Below are positions 34,853 through 42,497 of a stretch of 64,000 nucleotides of DNA, in pieces. A model generated the notes under the pieces. The model saw only the letters and a program-made list of their open reading frames with translations, was not told where the DNA came from and searched no databases. Made by a program: the position numbers and the translations under genes. Position 1 is the stretch's first letter. Each line of letters opens with the position of its first letter. The stretch is from Natrinema sp. DC36 (GTDB taxonomy: Archaea > Halobacteriota > Halobacteria > Halobacteriales > Natrialbaceae): positions 248,001 to 312,000 of the forward strand of contig NZ_CP084474.1 in the NCBI RefSeq assembly GCF_020405225.1, given 5' to 3'.

Positions 34853-35443
34853 AACCTAGTTCCGAAGGCGCTCAGCGCCTGCCACCGCGATGCTACTACA
34901 TCGTGGTTTTCCAACGACACCGACTGACAGATCCCTCTGCGCGCTCTCGCTCGCGCCTTCGTGAGCGCCCTACTGGGCGCGAGCGAGAGCGCGCCTGAAT
35001 GAGGTGTTCCAACCAGTACCGCGCGCCGTCCGCCCGGAGCAAGCGGCCAGCACACAAGCCGGTTTCGCGTCCGTCGAGCGAGCGACGTCAGGAGCGAGAG
35101 AGACGCAACCGAAAGCGCGCTTGGTGCTGGCGCCGAGGGCACATGCATTTTAGCCCGGCAGCCCGCCCGCGACTGCAGGCAGGCAGCCCGGAATGGTCGG
35201 TCGCGAGCGATACGGAGGGCGGCAGCGGCGAGCGGGACGGGCCGTAGAGACACACCCATCCACCGGCTACATCGACCGGCTTCCCACCCGCTACCCTGGT
35301 GGGCTTAGAAAGGGTGAAGCTGTCTCGGCTAGCCCCCGACCCCGTAAGCACCACATGAACGAGGTACGCAGCGTGGGTCACAGGATGTCGAGCGGCCGAA
35401 GGCTTTCAGGAAGGGTCTCGGATATCGACCGCAATTCTACTGC
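34853..35443. other. Long noncoding GC-rich region
   Basis: About 590 bp without a credible gene. It contains the 19-bp-arm inverted repeat at 34939-34994, several GCGAGCGA-type repeats (35070-35110, 35200-35240) and Gly/Arg-biased frames only. It is located between divergently oriented reading frames, upstream of the OB-fold gene. A candidate origin, transfer origin or structured RNA. Confidence 0.4.
34939..34994. repeat. Large inverted repeat, 19-bp arms
   Basis: The left arm GCGCGCTCTCGCTCGCGCC (34939-34957) and right arm GGCGCGAGCGAGAGCGCGC (34976-34994) are perfectly complementary, with an 18-bp spacer. It lies upstream of the OB-fold gene. No T-run follows, so it is not a classical terminator. 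Possible oriT, replication or RNA element. Confidence 0.75.
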
Positions 35444-35529
35444 ATGTCCGTTGAGCAGGACTTTTCTGCAATTAGGACGTCGGCGTTCTCCGACGTCACA
35501 GCAAGTCAAATTCCTTCCACCGTGAGCTG

Positions 35530-35653
35530 TATTTCTACGTTCCCATCCGACGACCTTCTCGTCCATCTCGGCAACGGCATCTACGACATCACTCGTCAGG
35601 GAAAACAGTATCTCGCTGGCGAACTCGATGCTTGGGATCTTGCGGCTGACTGA
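35530..35653 (+). pseudogene. phiH1-repressor-like winged-helix fragment
   Basis: The end LLVHLGNGIYDITRQGKQYL plus AGELDAWDL matches the C-terminal wing of phiH1-repressor-type haloarchaeal regulators (LVxPLGNGVYxITxxGxxYLxGELDAxxL). The preceding frame from ATG 35444 lacks the helix-turn-helix, so only the wing remains. A viral or plasmid repressor gene was probably deleted here. Confidence 0.6.
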
Positions 35654-35738
35654 ACCCAGCTAGCGACAACGATAGATCGAAAACCAGCTAGTTGCTAGTC
35701 CTGAACGACTTCGCACACGGTGCCTGGAAGAAGGACAC

Positions 35739-35870
35739 TCACTCGTCTTCGAGCGCTGCGTAGATCTCCGCATGGCGGCGTCCGTCAAGCTTCCCCATCT
35801 CAAGGGCGATCTTGCGACGTTCGGCGTCGCTCTCGGCCGCCTGATACCGCTCGTACAGCTGGCAGAGCAT
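35739..35870 (-). CDS. Small 43-residue helical protein
   Basis: ATG 35870 to TGA 35739. Sequence start MLCQLYERYQAAESDAERRK and end GKLDGRRHAEIYAALEDE. Strongly helical and charged. It is the last gene in a minus-strand series with 35919, 36127 and 36808; the gap to the previous gene is 48 bp. No family recognised. Confidence 0.5.
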   Translation of the reverse strand: MLCQLYERYQAAESDAERRKIALEMGKLDGRRHAEIYAALEDE

Positions 35871-35918
35871 TTGATATCATCTCTTGCGCAGCGTCCCAGT
35901 AAGAGCGTCTGCGAGCTG

Positions 35919-36149
35919 TTACCGGTCACGCAGACGATCTCGAGCAGCCGCAAACTGAACAGGATCCGTGTCGCCAGCCGCAGCCATCTCATTCGCCGAC
36001 TGGAGCTGGGAGTCAATAAGGCGATTCTGCTGGCGTGACCACTCACTATCATCGTGCGTCCGAACGTACTCAGCCCAGCGCTTGATCATCGCACGCCGTT
36101 GCTCCGTGTTCCGGCGTTGATCGTCCTCAAATTCCTGTGAGTTCAGCAT
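35919..36149 (-). CDS. Small partner protein of the nucleotidyltransferase
   Basis: A 76-residue charged helical protein (DDQRRNTEQRRAMIKRWAEYVRTHDDSEWSRQQNRLIDSQLQ, then DTDPVQFAAARDRLRDR). The ATG at 36149 lies within the end of the nucleotidyltransferase gene (23-bp overlap), so the two are coupled. In known nucleotidyltransferase toxin-antitoxin pairs the small partner can be the second component. Function otherwise unknown. Confidence 0.6.
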   Translation of the reverse strand: MLNSQEFEDDQRRNTEQRRAMIKRWAEYVRTHDDSEWSRQQNRLIDSQLQSANEMAAAGDTDPVQFAAARDRLRDR

Positions 36150-36738
36150 AGTAGTCTTCAACTCCAAGCTCTTTGACGTACGTTTCGAGCTGCTCCGTGT
36201 TAAATCGTTCCTCGAAGGTTAGGTACAGGTGGAGTGCATCTTCGAAATCCTTCCCGCTAAGGGTGTCTGCAGCTTGCGCGAGCCGGAGTTTATACGCAAT
36301 TTGAAGCTCAAGCGGACTGATCTCGATTTGTCCCTCACCGAATGTAACCGTGAGGGGGTTCGAGAGTGCCTCGCGTTCCACGTTGTTTGAGACGAACCAC
36401 GTCTCGAAGTTCGGGTACATCTCACCTTCCTCGGCAATTCGGATTCGGCTGCCCTGATTCAACATCGAATACATCTCATCAAGCGGCATCGCCATTCCCC
36501 AGTACTCTTGATTTTTGAGTTCAGTAACTAACTGCTCAGTCTCCGTTTCGGATAGCGACTCCAGAATGACATCGATGTCTTCTGTCGATCGAGATCGCCC
36601 AGTGAGGATCGCGACATACCCACTGACGATGACGTAGTCAACATTGCAGGTGTCGAGGATCTGTGTGAACTCGAGTACATCTTTGTCGAGCTCTGAAAGC
36701 TCCCGTGAAACCGTGAGCGTGTCGTCACTAAGTTCCAT
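36127..36738 (-). CDS. Nucleotidyltransferase-fold protein (DUF6036/AbiEii-like)
   Basis: A 203-residue protein. The N-terminal half has the minimal nucleotidyltransferase signature: VDYVIVSGYVAILTGRSRSTEDIDVIL (residues about 33-59), with the acidic pair D-I-D following RSTE. Later parts (EISPLELQIAYKLRLAQAADTLSGKDFEDALHLYLTFEERF) resemble the helical half of DUF6036/AbiEii proteins. Such enzymes transfer nucleotides to tRNA or proteins and act as toxins. It lies 69 bp downstream of a winged-helix regulator gene on the same strand and overlaps a small partner gene. Toxin function is inferred. Confidence 0.75.
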   Translation of the reverse strand: MELSDDTLTVSRELSELDKDVLEFTQILDTCNVDYVIVSGYVAILTGRSRSTEDIDVILESLSETETEQLVTELKNQEYWGMAMPLDEMYSMLNQGSRIRIAEEGEMYPNFETWFVSNNVEREALSNPLTVTFGEGQIEISPLELQIAYKLRLAQAADTLSGKDFEDALHLYLTFEERFNTEQLETYVKELGVEDYYAELTGI

Positions 36739-36807
36739 CAGTTTCCTCCATGGAACATCGATAAACTGAGTATTGCATCACTTGTGTCCGGTCACCCGTT
36801 TCGATGC

Positions 36808-37386
36808 TCATACGTTGACCCCTTCTTCGGTATCGTGGCTTACGTCTTCACTGATTTCGTAATGCTCGTGGACGACGGGACGGAGTGCCTGCAGGATCAT
36901 CTCCGCGGCCAGCGGTGAGATATCGAGATCCTCAGCCATCAACCGATGGGTCACCTTGCCGCGTTCGCGGGCGACCGCGTAGGTAAGCGCTGTCGCGAGC
37001 CCGGCGACGTCGTGGCGGTCGATGTAGGTGTCGATGTCGGCGTTCGTCTCGCGGCGGCCGACCGCGTCGATCAGGGCCGGCGTGATCGTGTATTCGCGGT
37101 CGCCGGCGGCCATCGTCACGGTTAGGTCGATCTCGCGGGCGGCGTACCGCCGGGGCTGTTCATCGTCGGTGACCTTGAGGACGCCAGCGTCGACCAATCG
37201 GTTGACATAGGCGTAGGCTGTACCCTGTGCGAGGTCGAGGCCGTCCATTAGTTCTTGGACGGTCGCTTCTTCCTTTCGGGTGATATACGCGTACAGCTGA
37301 GCGAGCTGTGACTCCTTGAGGAGGTCTGCGACCGAGAGGAAGTCACGGATGACGTCTCCGTTAACTCGGTTTGATGTTCGTGACAT
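36808..37386 (-). CDS. Winged-helix transcriptional regulator (DUF7437-like)
   Basis: A 192-residue regulator with an N-terminal TrmB/MarR-like winged helix: SQLAQLYAYITRKEEATVQELMDGLDLAQGTAYAYVNRLVDAGVLKVTDDEQPRRYAAREIDLTVT. The C-terminal region (RHDVAGLATALTYAVARERGKVTHRLMAEDLDISPLAAEMILQALRPVV) is helical. Layout matches the haloarchaeal HTH proteins with a DUF7437 C-terminal domain; the DUF number is from memory. It heads the operon with the nucleotidyltransferase gene. A tandem heptamer is positioned 14 bp upstream of the start, a likely autoregulatory site. Confidence 0.75.
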   Translation of the reverse strand: MSRTSNRVNGDVIRDFLSVADLLKESQLAQLYAYITRKEEATVQELMDGLDLAQGTAYAYVNRLVDAGVLKVTDDEQPRRYAAREIDLTVTMAAGDREYTITPALIDAVGRRETNADIDTYIDRHDVAGLATALTYAVARERGKVTHRLMAEDLDISPLAAEMILQALRPVVHEHYEISEDVSHDTEEGVNV

Positions 37387-37399
37387 GGACGATTAGACA

Positions 37400-37413
37400 T
37401 TTACAGTTTACAG
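37400..37413. promoter_or_regulatory. Tandem heptamer, operator candidate
   Basis: TTTACAG occurs twice in direct succession (37400-37406 and 37407-37413), reading CTGTAAA-CTGTAAA on the coding strand, 14 bp before the ATG of the regulator gene at 37386. The position between promoter and start fits autorepression. Confidence 0.4.
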
Positions 37414-37847
37414 GGAACCAGTAAAATTTCTTTGGGTCGATCTATCTGGACTGGGAGTTTGCAATGAGATGCTTATTGAAATCTCGTGTACCGTCTTGGG
37501 ATACCAGTTCGTTCTCGAAGCCTTCGTGCTTGTAGACGCATCGTCGTATCTGTCTGACCCAATTGGTAATTCAGTTCTGGGGACGCTTACCTGTGGTTCT
37601 CAGTCCGTATAGCACTGATAAACCCCACGTAGAGCGGTCCTCGGTAGGAGCGGTGCCGAGGAAGAGAAATAGCGCTACTCAGTTGTTAACCAACATTCGG
37701 CGCTCCAAGGGGTAGATGTTGGTTAAGAAATCACTTTAGTCGTATCTCGCACTGCAACTGATGGCGGGCCTTCACCGCGAATGTATCGAGTTCGTCGACG
37801 GGTGCATCCCTATCAGGGACAAAAAACGCTACGTCGCGATCTCGATG
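37414..37847. other. Intergenic stretch with an 11-bp inverted repeat
   Basis: About 430 bp. It contains TTAACCAACAT (37686-37696)/ATGTTGGTTAA (37716-37726), perfect arms with a 19-bp spacer, and a possible 31-residue frame at 37761-37856 (start MAGLHRECIEFVDGC, then IPIRDKKRYVAIS) that overlaps the end of the primase gene. The small frame is weakly supported and may be the head of a lost transposase or other gene. Confidence 0.4.
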
Positions 37848-39110
37848 TTACTTTGAGCCTTTCCCGAACAGTCGTTTCGCCCGGCCCCACACAGACGTTG
37901 TCTCGGACTCGTCATCGTCCGCACTATCATCTATGGCATGCGTTTCGTGGGCTCGGTCTGTCTCTTGGTCATGGCTTGCAAGTTCTGCCGTAAGCCGCTC
38001 GATTTCTGCCTCGAGTGTGTCGATACGCTCGTTTTTCCGCTCGAGCGCAGCCTCGAGTTCGTTCACATGGTCAGTCAACAGCCGATTTTTCTCGGTTAGA
38101 TACGCATGACTATGACCCGATTTGTCACGTCCGGCATCAGTAGTCGACGTGCCTGAACTGGCGTGGAATTGCGTGGACTCGTCGCCTGAATCCGGATCGT
38201 AGAACTCCGAGGTATGCGCAACCGCTCGTTCGATAGTCTTCTCCCCATATGTCGACCCATCAGCGTAGTGAACCTCATCCCACTTCTCCCGGAGAAGACC
38301 AGACTGGCGGAAGAGTTGATCTATTCGTGTCTGGTCGCCGCCAGCCCAGAACGCCAGCAGACAACACAGAGCCATATCAGCTTCCGACTGGCTGTCGTAT
38401 CCAGCAGTGTTCCCGTTCCAGAGGCGCTCGAACTTTGACCCGTTTGACGCGTTTCGGGCCTTCTCGAGCAACTCCTCGTCCTCGAGGTCAACGTCGATAT
38501 CGACTGCTGTGCCCGTCAAAGGCTGCTCGTCAGTCACCTCATGTTGGCCTGATTCGGATTTCTGCTCGCTTTCACTATCTTGGACATGTTCACGATGAAT
38601 CACCTCGAGTGCATCCTGTCGACGAGCAACGCGACCGGGCATCTCCTCGAGGGTGTCACCAGTCACAGTAAAAAACCGTGCTGTATCGTACAGTTCAATG
38701 CTTCCACGTCGATTCCGTCCGTCCGGGAGTTCACCCTCGATGAGTACATGGAACCCAGTTCCCGACGGAGAGATTTCCGTATAGGAATCAAGCCGCTCGA
38801 TAATATCCTCCGCTACGTCGTCGACGGTCTCAGTCTCTGGGTCTCGGCAGTCATCGAGATCCACACCAACGATAGGATCATCGTCAGTAAACACGAATCC
38901 GACGCCATCCGCATCCCCCGAATCGGCGTACTCGAGCGCGGTTTCGACCGACACCCATGTTTCGGGATCCGTCGAGGACGCAAACTCACCACTGCCTGGT
39001 GTCACCGGGATCTTGGTCGGCTTCCCGTCTCGAGATTCTTCTCGCCAGCACACCCACTGGTCGCGCTCACGTAACTGCTCGGGGAGTACCGAGATCGGAC
39101 GTTTAGACAT
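37848..39110 (-). CDS. Primase-polymerase of the phage NrS-1 type (plasmid replication protein)
   Basis: A 420-residue protein. N-terminal 180 residues match the haloarchaeal NrS-1-polymerase-like primpol: PEQLRERDQWVCWREESRDG, TKIPVTPGSG, a GVGFVFTDDDPIVGVDLDDCRD segment with the metal-binding Asp pair near residues 90-105, and SPSGTGFHVLIEGELP (sGxGxH-type motif). The middle has the DUF3987-like helical unit (QSEADMALCCLLAFWAGGDQTRIDQLFRQSGLLREKWDEVHYADGSTYGEKTIERAV) that follows the primpol domain in phages and plasmids. The C-terminal 100 residues form a coiled coil (LTDHVNELEAALERKNERIDTLEAEIERLTAEL). ATG 39110 fits the domain start. It sits directly downstream of an iteron array. Confidence 0.85.
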   Translation of the reverse strand: MSKRPISVLPEQLRERDQWVCWREESRDGKPTKIPVTPGSGEFASSTDPETWVSVETALEYADSGDADGVGFVFTDDDPIVGVDLDDCRDPETETVDDVAEDIIERLDSYTEISPSGTGFHVLIEGELPDGRNRRGSIELYDTARFFTVTGDTLEEMPGRVARRQDALEVIHREHVQDSESEQKSESGQHEVTDEQPLTGTAVDIDVDLEDEELLEKARNASNGSKFERLWNGNTAGYDSQSEADMALCCLLAFWAGGDQTRIDQLFRQSGLLREKWDEVHYADGSTYGEKTIERAVAHTSEFYDPDSGDESTQFHASSGTSTTDAGRDKSGHSHAYLTEKNRLLTDHVNELEAALERKNERIDTLEAEIERLTAELASHDQETDRAHETHAIDDSADDDESETTSVWGRAKRLFGKGSK

Positions 39111-39467
39111 CACCGATCCGCCTCGTACTGCGCGTCCATCTGGTCGCATACCACCTATCTGTATGCTGATAAACACGCCATGATCTGGTCGACTGCTCGC
39201 TACCCTGTCCAACGGGTACAACCCGTTCTATACTAGTTGGTTTTTGGCCGGATTTTACCCTGGACAATACTCCCGTCTGGTGGTTCTTACCCCGGACACC
39301 CGTAGATCGGTTTACCCCGGACAAACAATTACCCCGGACAAGAACTGAGAAGAAGGGGAGTTTGTGGTAGAGATAGCTATATACGGTCGAATTGCTGATC
39401 GATCCACAAGTAGAATCGAATCGCGTAGCATCGGGACCAACAACCATACTATATCTGTCAGCTATCA
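39111..39467. other. Candidate replication origin region
   Basis: A 357-bp noncoding region between the transfer ATPase gene and the primpol gene. It holds the four iterons (39255-39340), a partial inverted iteron near 39206-39219 (TGTCC...GGGTA), and an AT-rich stretch at 39355-39420. The primpol promoter must also lie here. Confidence 0.6.
39255..39340. repeat. Four 12-bp iterons
   Basis: Direct repeats TTACCC(C/T)GGACA at 39255-39266, 39287-39298, 39312-39323 and 39329-39340 (starts 32, 25 and 17 bp apart). Three are identical (TTACCCCGGACA) and the first has one T for C. Located immediately upstream of a primase-polymerase gene, they resemble replication-initiator binding sites. Confidence 0.8.
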
Positions 39468-42400
39468 TTAGTCGAGTAGTCGATTCCCTTCGGCTGTCAG
39501 ATCGATCCCGATATAGACATTCACTTTATCGTCGCCATCTCTGACGCGATCACTATCATAGTCAACAGCGTTCGCGAGTTTCCGACCGAACCAGACCATA
39601 TTTGTTCCGTCCAGGTCATGGAAATCGGCCCAGTTGGAGTACGCCCCAAAGAGTTCGTTCTTCGGCACTTGCGCTCCATCAACTTCCTTCACATACATCG
39701 CTGCGAACGCTTCTACACCATCGCTATTCGGATCGATATCCATCGATACCTCTGATTCTAATTCATCCGGTAGGGTCTCCTCCACCTCTTGATTCGAAGT
39801 TGACCTTTCAGAATGAACTGAATCCTTAGTCGGATTACCGGCCCAGAACTCCAGATCACCAGAGTCCTTCGGCAATGAATGTATCTCCCCACGATGGAAA
39901 AGTATCGGACTGCCGTCTTCTGAGAGAATCAATACAATATAGCTATCACGCGAAATGTCTGCCTCATGTAACTCGATATCAGGAACAAACGGCCGTTTGA
40001 TCGGTGTCCACTCCTCCTCAAAACCGTCTCTCGAGTCATGGACATGGGTTTCCCCAGCTTCATAGACAGTATATTGGCCGGTTTCTCGATCATAGCTATA
40101 GTAGGCTGGCACACTGTCTTTCGAGAGGGTGCCCACATCTGGAACGCGAGCAAACTCTGTTTTACCGTCTGAAAGAACGATATCACCGTCCCCTCGTGTC
40201 CAAACAGTTCGGTTCGTCTCAGACGTCTTGGGCCGAACGGCAGTGACGCCACCGTGAGCGGTCGCACCACCACCGAAGGTCACGACCTCGTCGCAGTTGT
40301 AGAATTGTTCAGTGCCATCGGCTCGTTCTTGCAGCGGTGGCGAGAGAATATTCTCAACTCGAGACGCCCATTCTGTCTCGGAGTCACCAGGTCGAACGAC
40401 GAAGACCGGAATTCGATCCGCTTCGTGGGCTCGCTTGAGATTCTGCAAGACCTTCACGGGACGATCCGGCGTCGTTGTCTCAGCCTCGATGTTGAACACG
40501 ACGTCGTGATCTGGATGCGTCGCGATGGCGTCCGGTTGCTCGCTTCCGTCCTGCTCGAGAATTTCGACACTGAATCCACGCTCTGTAAGCGCTGTCTCCG
40601 TCTCGAGGAGGACTGCATCGTGTGTAGAGCCACCGGCAGATCTGACAGTGCCCGTCTCGGGTTCGACCACTGTTTCTCCGTCATCAGTGAGCCGAGCTAC
40701 GATATCGTCGTTCTGTAGCGTAACCTCGAGTAATCGGGATTCTTCACGAACGTCAGGCAAGTCTTTAGGGGAAACGTCGATCTCAGGCTCGGTATTCTCG
40801 AGACGGGCCGCGAGTTCCTCGTCGACGATAGTGACATCGACCCAGCCGTTTTCCGCTCGTACGCTTTCTCGAATCTGAACTGCACGAACGGCTTCCGCCA
40901 TCGTTTCCTCGAGAATCTGCGTGGGGTTCGCTGCTTCATTTGAATCACTATAGATGAGATCCTGCAGGATCTCAGCGTCCGCCAGCGGATCAGTCCCATA
41001 CCTCTCGAGGCTCTGTTCGATGATTCGATCAACAGCATCTGGTTCCCGAAGGGGCGGGTATGGCGGAAACGTCCGGATCAAGACGGGTTCAGAGTAACGC
41101 CCGCCCGAGAGCGGGATCCGCGTCCAGACTTTGAACTGATCGGTCGTGATGAGGTCCTCTGCCGTGTAGTCGCGGAAGCGTTTCATCAACAACTCGGCAT
41201 CGTCGCTGTCGTTGACCGAGAACGTGAGCAGGTTATCACAGTTGTTCTGCATCGCTTTCAGCGTGTCCTCGTCGAACTGAGAGGGATACTGCGAAGCCAA
41301 AGTCACCGACAACCGCATCGACCGAGCACGGGCTAGCATCGACTCGATATCGAGATTGTCGCTCGCAATATCGTCGAACTCGTCACAGAGAACGAAGTAG
41401 GGATCTGGATCGATATCGAGTTCGTACGACCGCCGCTGGATGGCTGACCACAGATTCCGCATCACACCCAGCGTCACCATCTTTTTGATGTCCGTGTTCT
41501 CGACCGGCGTACGAACGATGACGATTCGATCGTTCTCAATGATATCGTGGAAGTTGATCGTACTCTCACGATGGGCGATAATCCGGCGAATTACCGAGTT
41601 CTCGACCCAGGACTTAATCCGTTTCAAGAGCGGGCGGACCGTCTCCTCTTCCATATTCGCGATCTCGAGACAGAATTCTCGGATATAGGGATCCTCGACA
41701 TCAAGTGCGAAATCCTCCCGTCGATCGGCATTCAGCAAGATGAAATACATATCGATGACCGAAAACGGCTGCTCCGATTTCATCATGGCTCGAGCCATCG
41801 ACTCAGTGATCGCTTCCATGTTGATGCCCCAGTAGTCGGAGGTATCGAAGACTGCTTTCAGGTTCTCGACCCGGTTTTCAATCTCGTTCTCGAGTTCCTC
41901 AGTCGTCTCGCAGTCGGGCACCTCGAGGAAATTCATTCCCACTGTATTCTCGTGGGTGGTCGACCCGGGCTCGATCCAGACGACGTCCTCGAGACGATGT
42001 TTGGGGAGCATCCGAAGGAGTTCTCGAGAATCACGACCCTTCGGATCGAAGTATGTGAAGCCGTAGCCCGAATAAGCCCACTGCACCATCATATTCAAGA
42101 GTTGAGTCGTCTTTCCGTAGCCGGTCGTCCCTGCAATCCAGTTGTGCCGGAAGAGCGAGTCAAATCGGAGCGGAGCCTCACGAAAGCCAGTCTGGGGATC
42201 CTCTGTGTAGCCGACCCAGAGTGGAGACGGTGCGTCGTACATCCCAGCTTCAAACATTTCTCGGACGAATGGGCCTGCAACCGTCCCTTCGTCGGCCGTT
42301 TCCGTGAGGATCGGCTTGCCACCGACACGGGTCGTGTCTTGGTCGACGATATGATATTCCTCGCCAGACATTGATCGCTGGTCAGTGGACGACCCAGTGC

Positions 42401-42497
42401 CAGCATTCGTGGATTCATCGTCTGCTGATTCGGCCTCACTGCTTTGGTCGCCACTCGAAGTCTTCCCACCGTGTCCGAAGAACCGATCAAATACCAT
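39468..42497 (-). CDS. Type IV secretion coupling/HerA-like ATPase with C-terminal nuclease-like and P4-type domains
   Basis: A 1009-residue protein. After a Ser/Asp-rich lead, the ATPase domain begins LFRHNWIAGTTGYGKTTQLLN (Walker A about residues 122-130), with YFVLCDEFDDIAS (Walker B about 362-374) and ASQYPSQFDEDTLKAMQNNCDNLLTFSV (sensor-like). This is the TraG/TraD/VirD4-HerA superfamily. Around residue 680-730, HDVVFNIEAETTTPDRPVKVLQNLKRAHEADRIPVFVVRPG recalls PD-(D/E)xK-type folds. The C-terminal 90 residues (VPKNELFGAYSNWADFHDLDGTNMVWFGRKL) resemble the winged domain at the end of P4/D5-type primases. The start ATG 42497 overlaps the previous gene by 11 bp with a GGAGGGG ribosome-binding site. 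It is the last gene of the transfer operon. Confidence 0.85.
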   Translation of the reverse strand: MVFDRFFGHGGKTSSGDQSSEAESADDESTNAGTGSSTDQRSMSGEEYHIVDQDTTRVGGKPILTETADEGTVAGPFVREMFEAGMYDAPSPLWVGYTEDPQTGFREAPLRFDSLFRHNWIAGTTGYGKTTQLLNMMVQWAYSGYGFTYFDPKGRDSRELLRMLPKHRLEDVVWIEPGSTTHENTVGMNFLEVPDCETTEELENEIENRVENLKAVFDTSDYWGINMEAITESMARAMMKSEQPFSVIDMYFILLNADRREDFALDVEDPYIREFCLEIANMEEETVRPLLKRIKSWVENSVIRRIIAHRESTINFHDIIENDRIVIVRTPVENTDIKKMVTLGVMRNLWSAIQRRSYELDIDPDPYFVLCDEFDDIASDNLDIESMLARARSMRLSVTLASQYPSQFDEDTLKAMQNNCDNLLTFSVNDSDDAELLMKRFRDYTAEDLITTDQFKVWTRIPLSGGRYSEPVLIRTFPPYPPLREPDAVDRIIEQSLERYGTDPLADAEILQDLIYSDSNEAANPTQILEETMAEAVRAVQIRESVRAENGWVDVTIVDEELAARLENTEPEIDVSPKDLPDVREESRLLEVTLQNDDIVARLTDDGETVVEPETGTVRSAGGSTHDAVLLETETALTERGFSVEILEQDGSEQPDAIATHPDHDVVFNIEAETTTPDRPVKVLQNLKRAHEADRIPVFVVRPGDSETEWASRVENILSPPLQERADGTEQFYNCDEVVTFGGGATAHGGVTAVRPKTSETNRTVWTRGDGDIVLSDGKTEFARVPDVGTLSKDSVPAYYSYDRETGQYTVYEAGETHVHDSRDGFEEEWTPIKRPFVPDIELHEADISRDSYIVLILSEDGSPILFHRGEIHSLPKDSGDLEFWAGNPTKDSVHSERSTSNQEVEETLPDELESEVSMDIDPNSDGVEAFAAMYVKEVDGAQVPKNELFGAYSNWADFHDLDGTNMVWFGRKLANAVDYDSDRVRDGDDKVNVYIGIDLTAEGNRLLD

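Noticed and set aside
39255..39340. CRISPR array
   Set aside because: Repeats are only 12 bp, spacing is irregular (17-32 bp) and no cas genes are near; iterons fit better.
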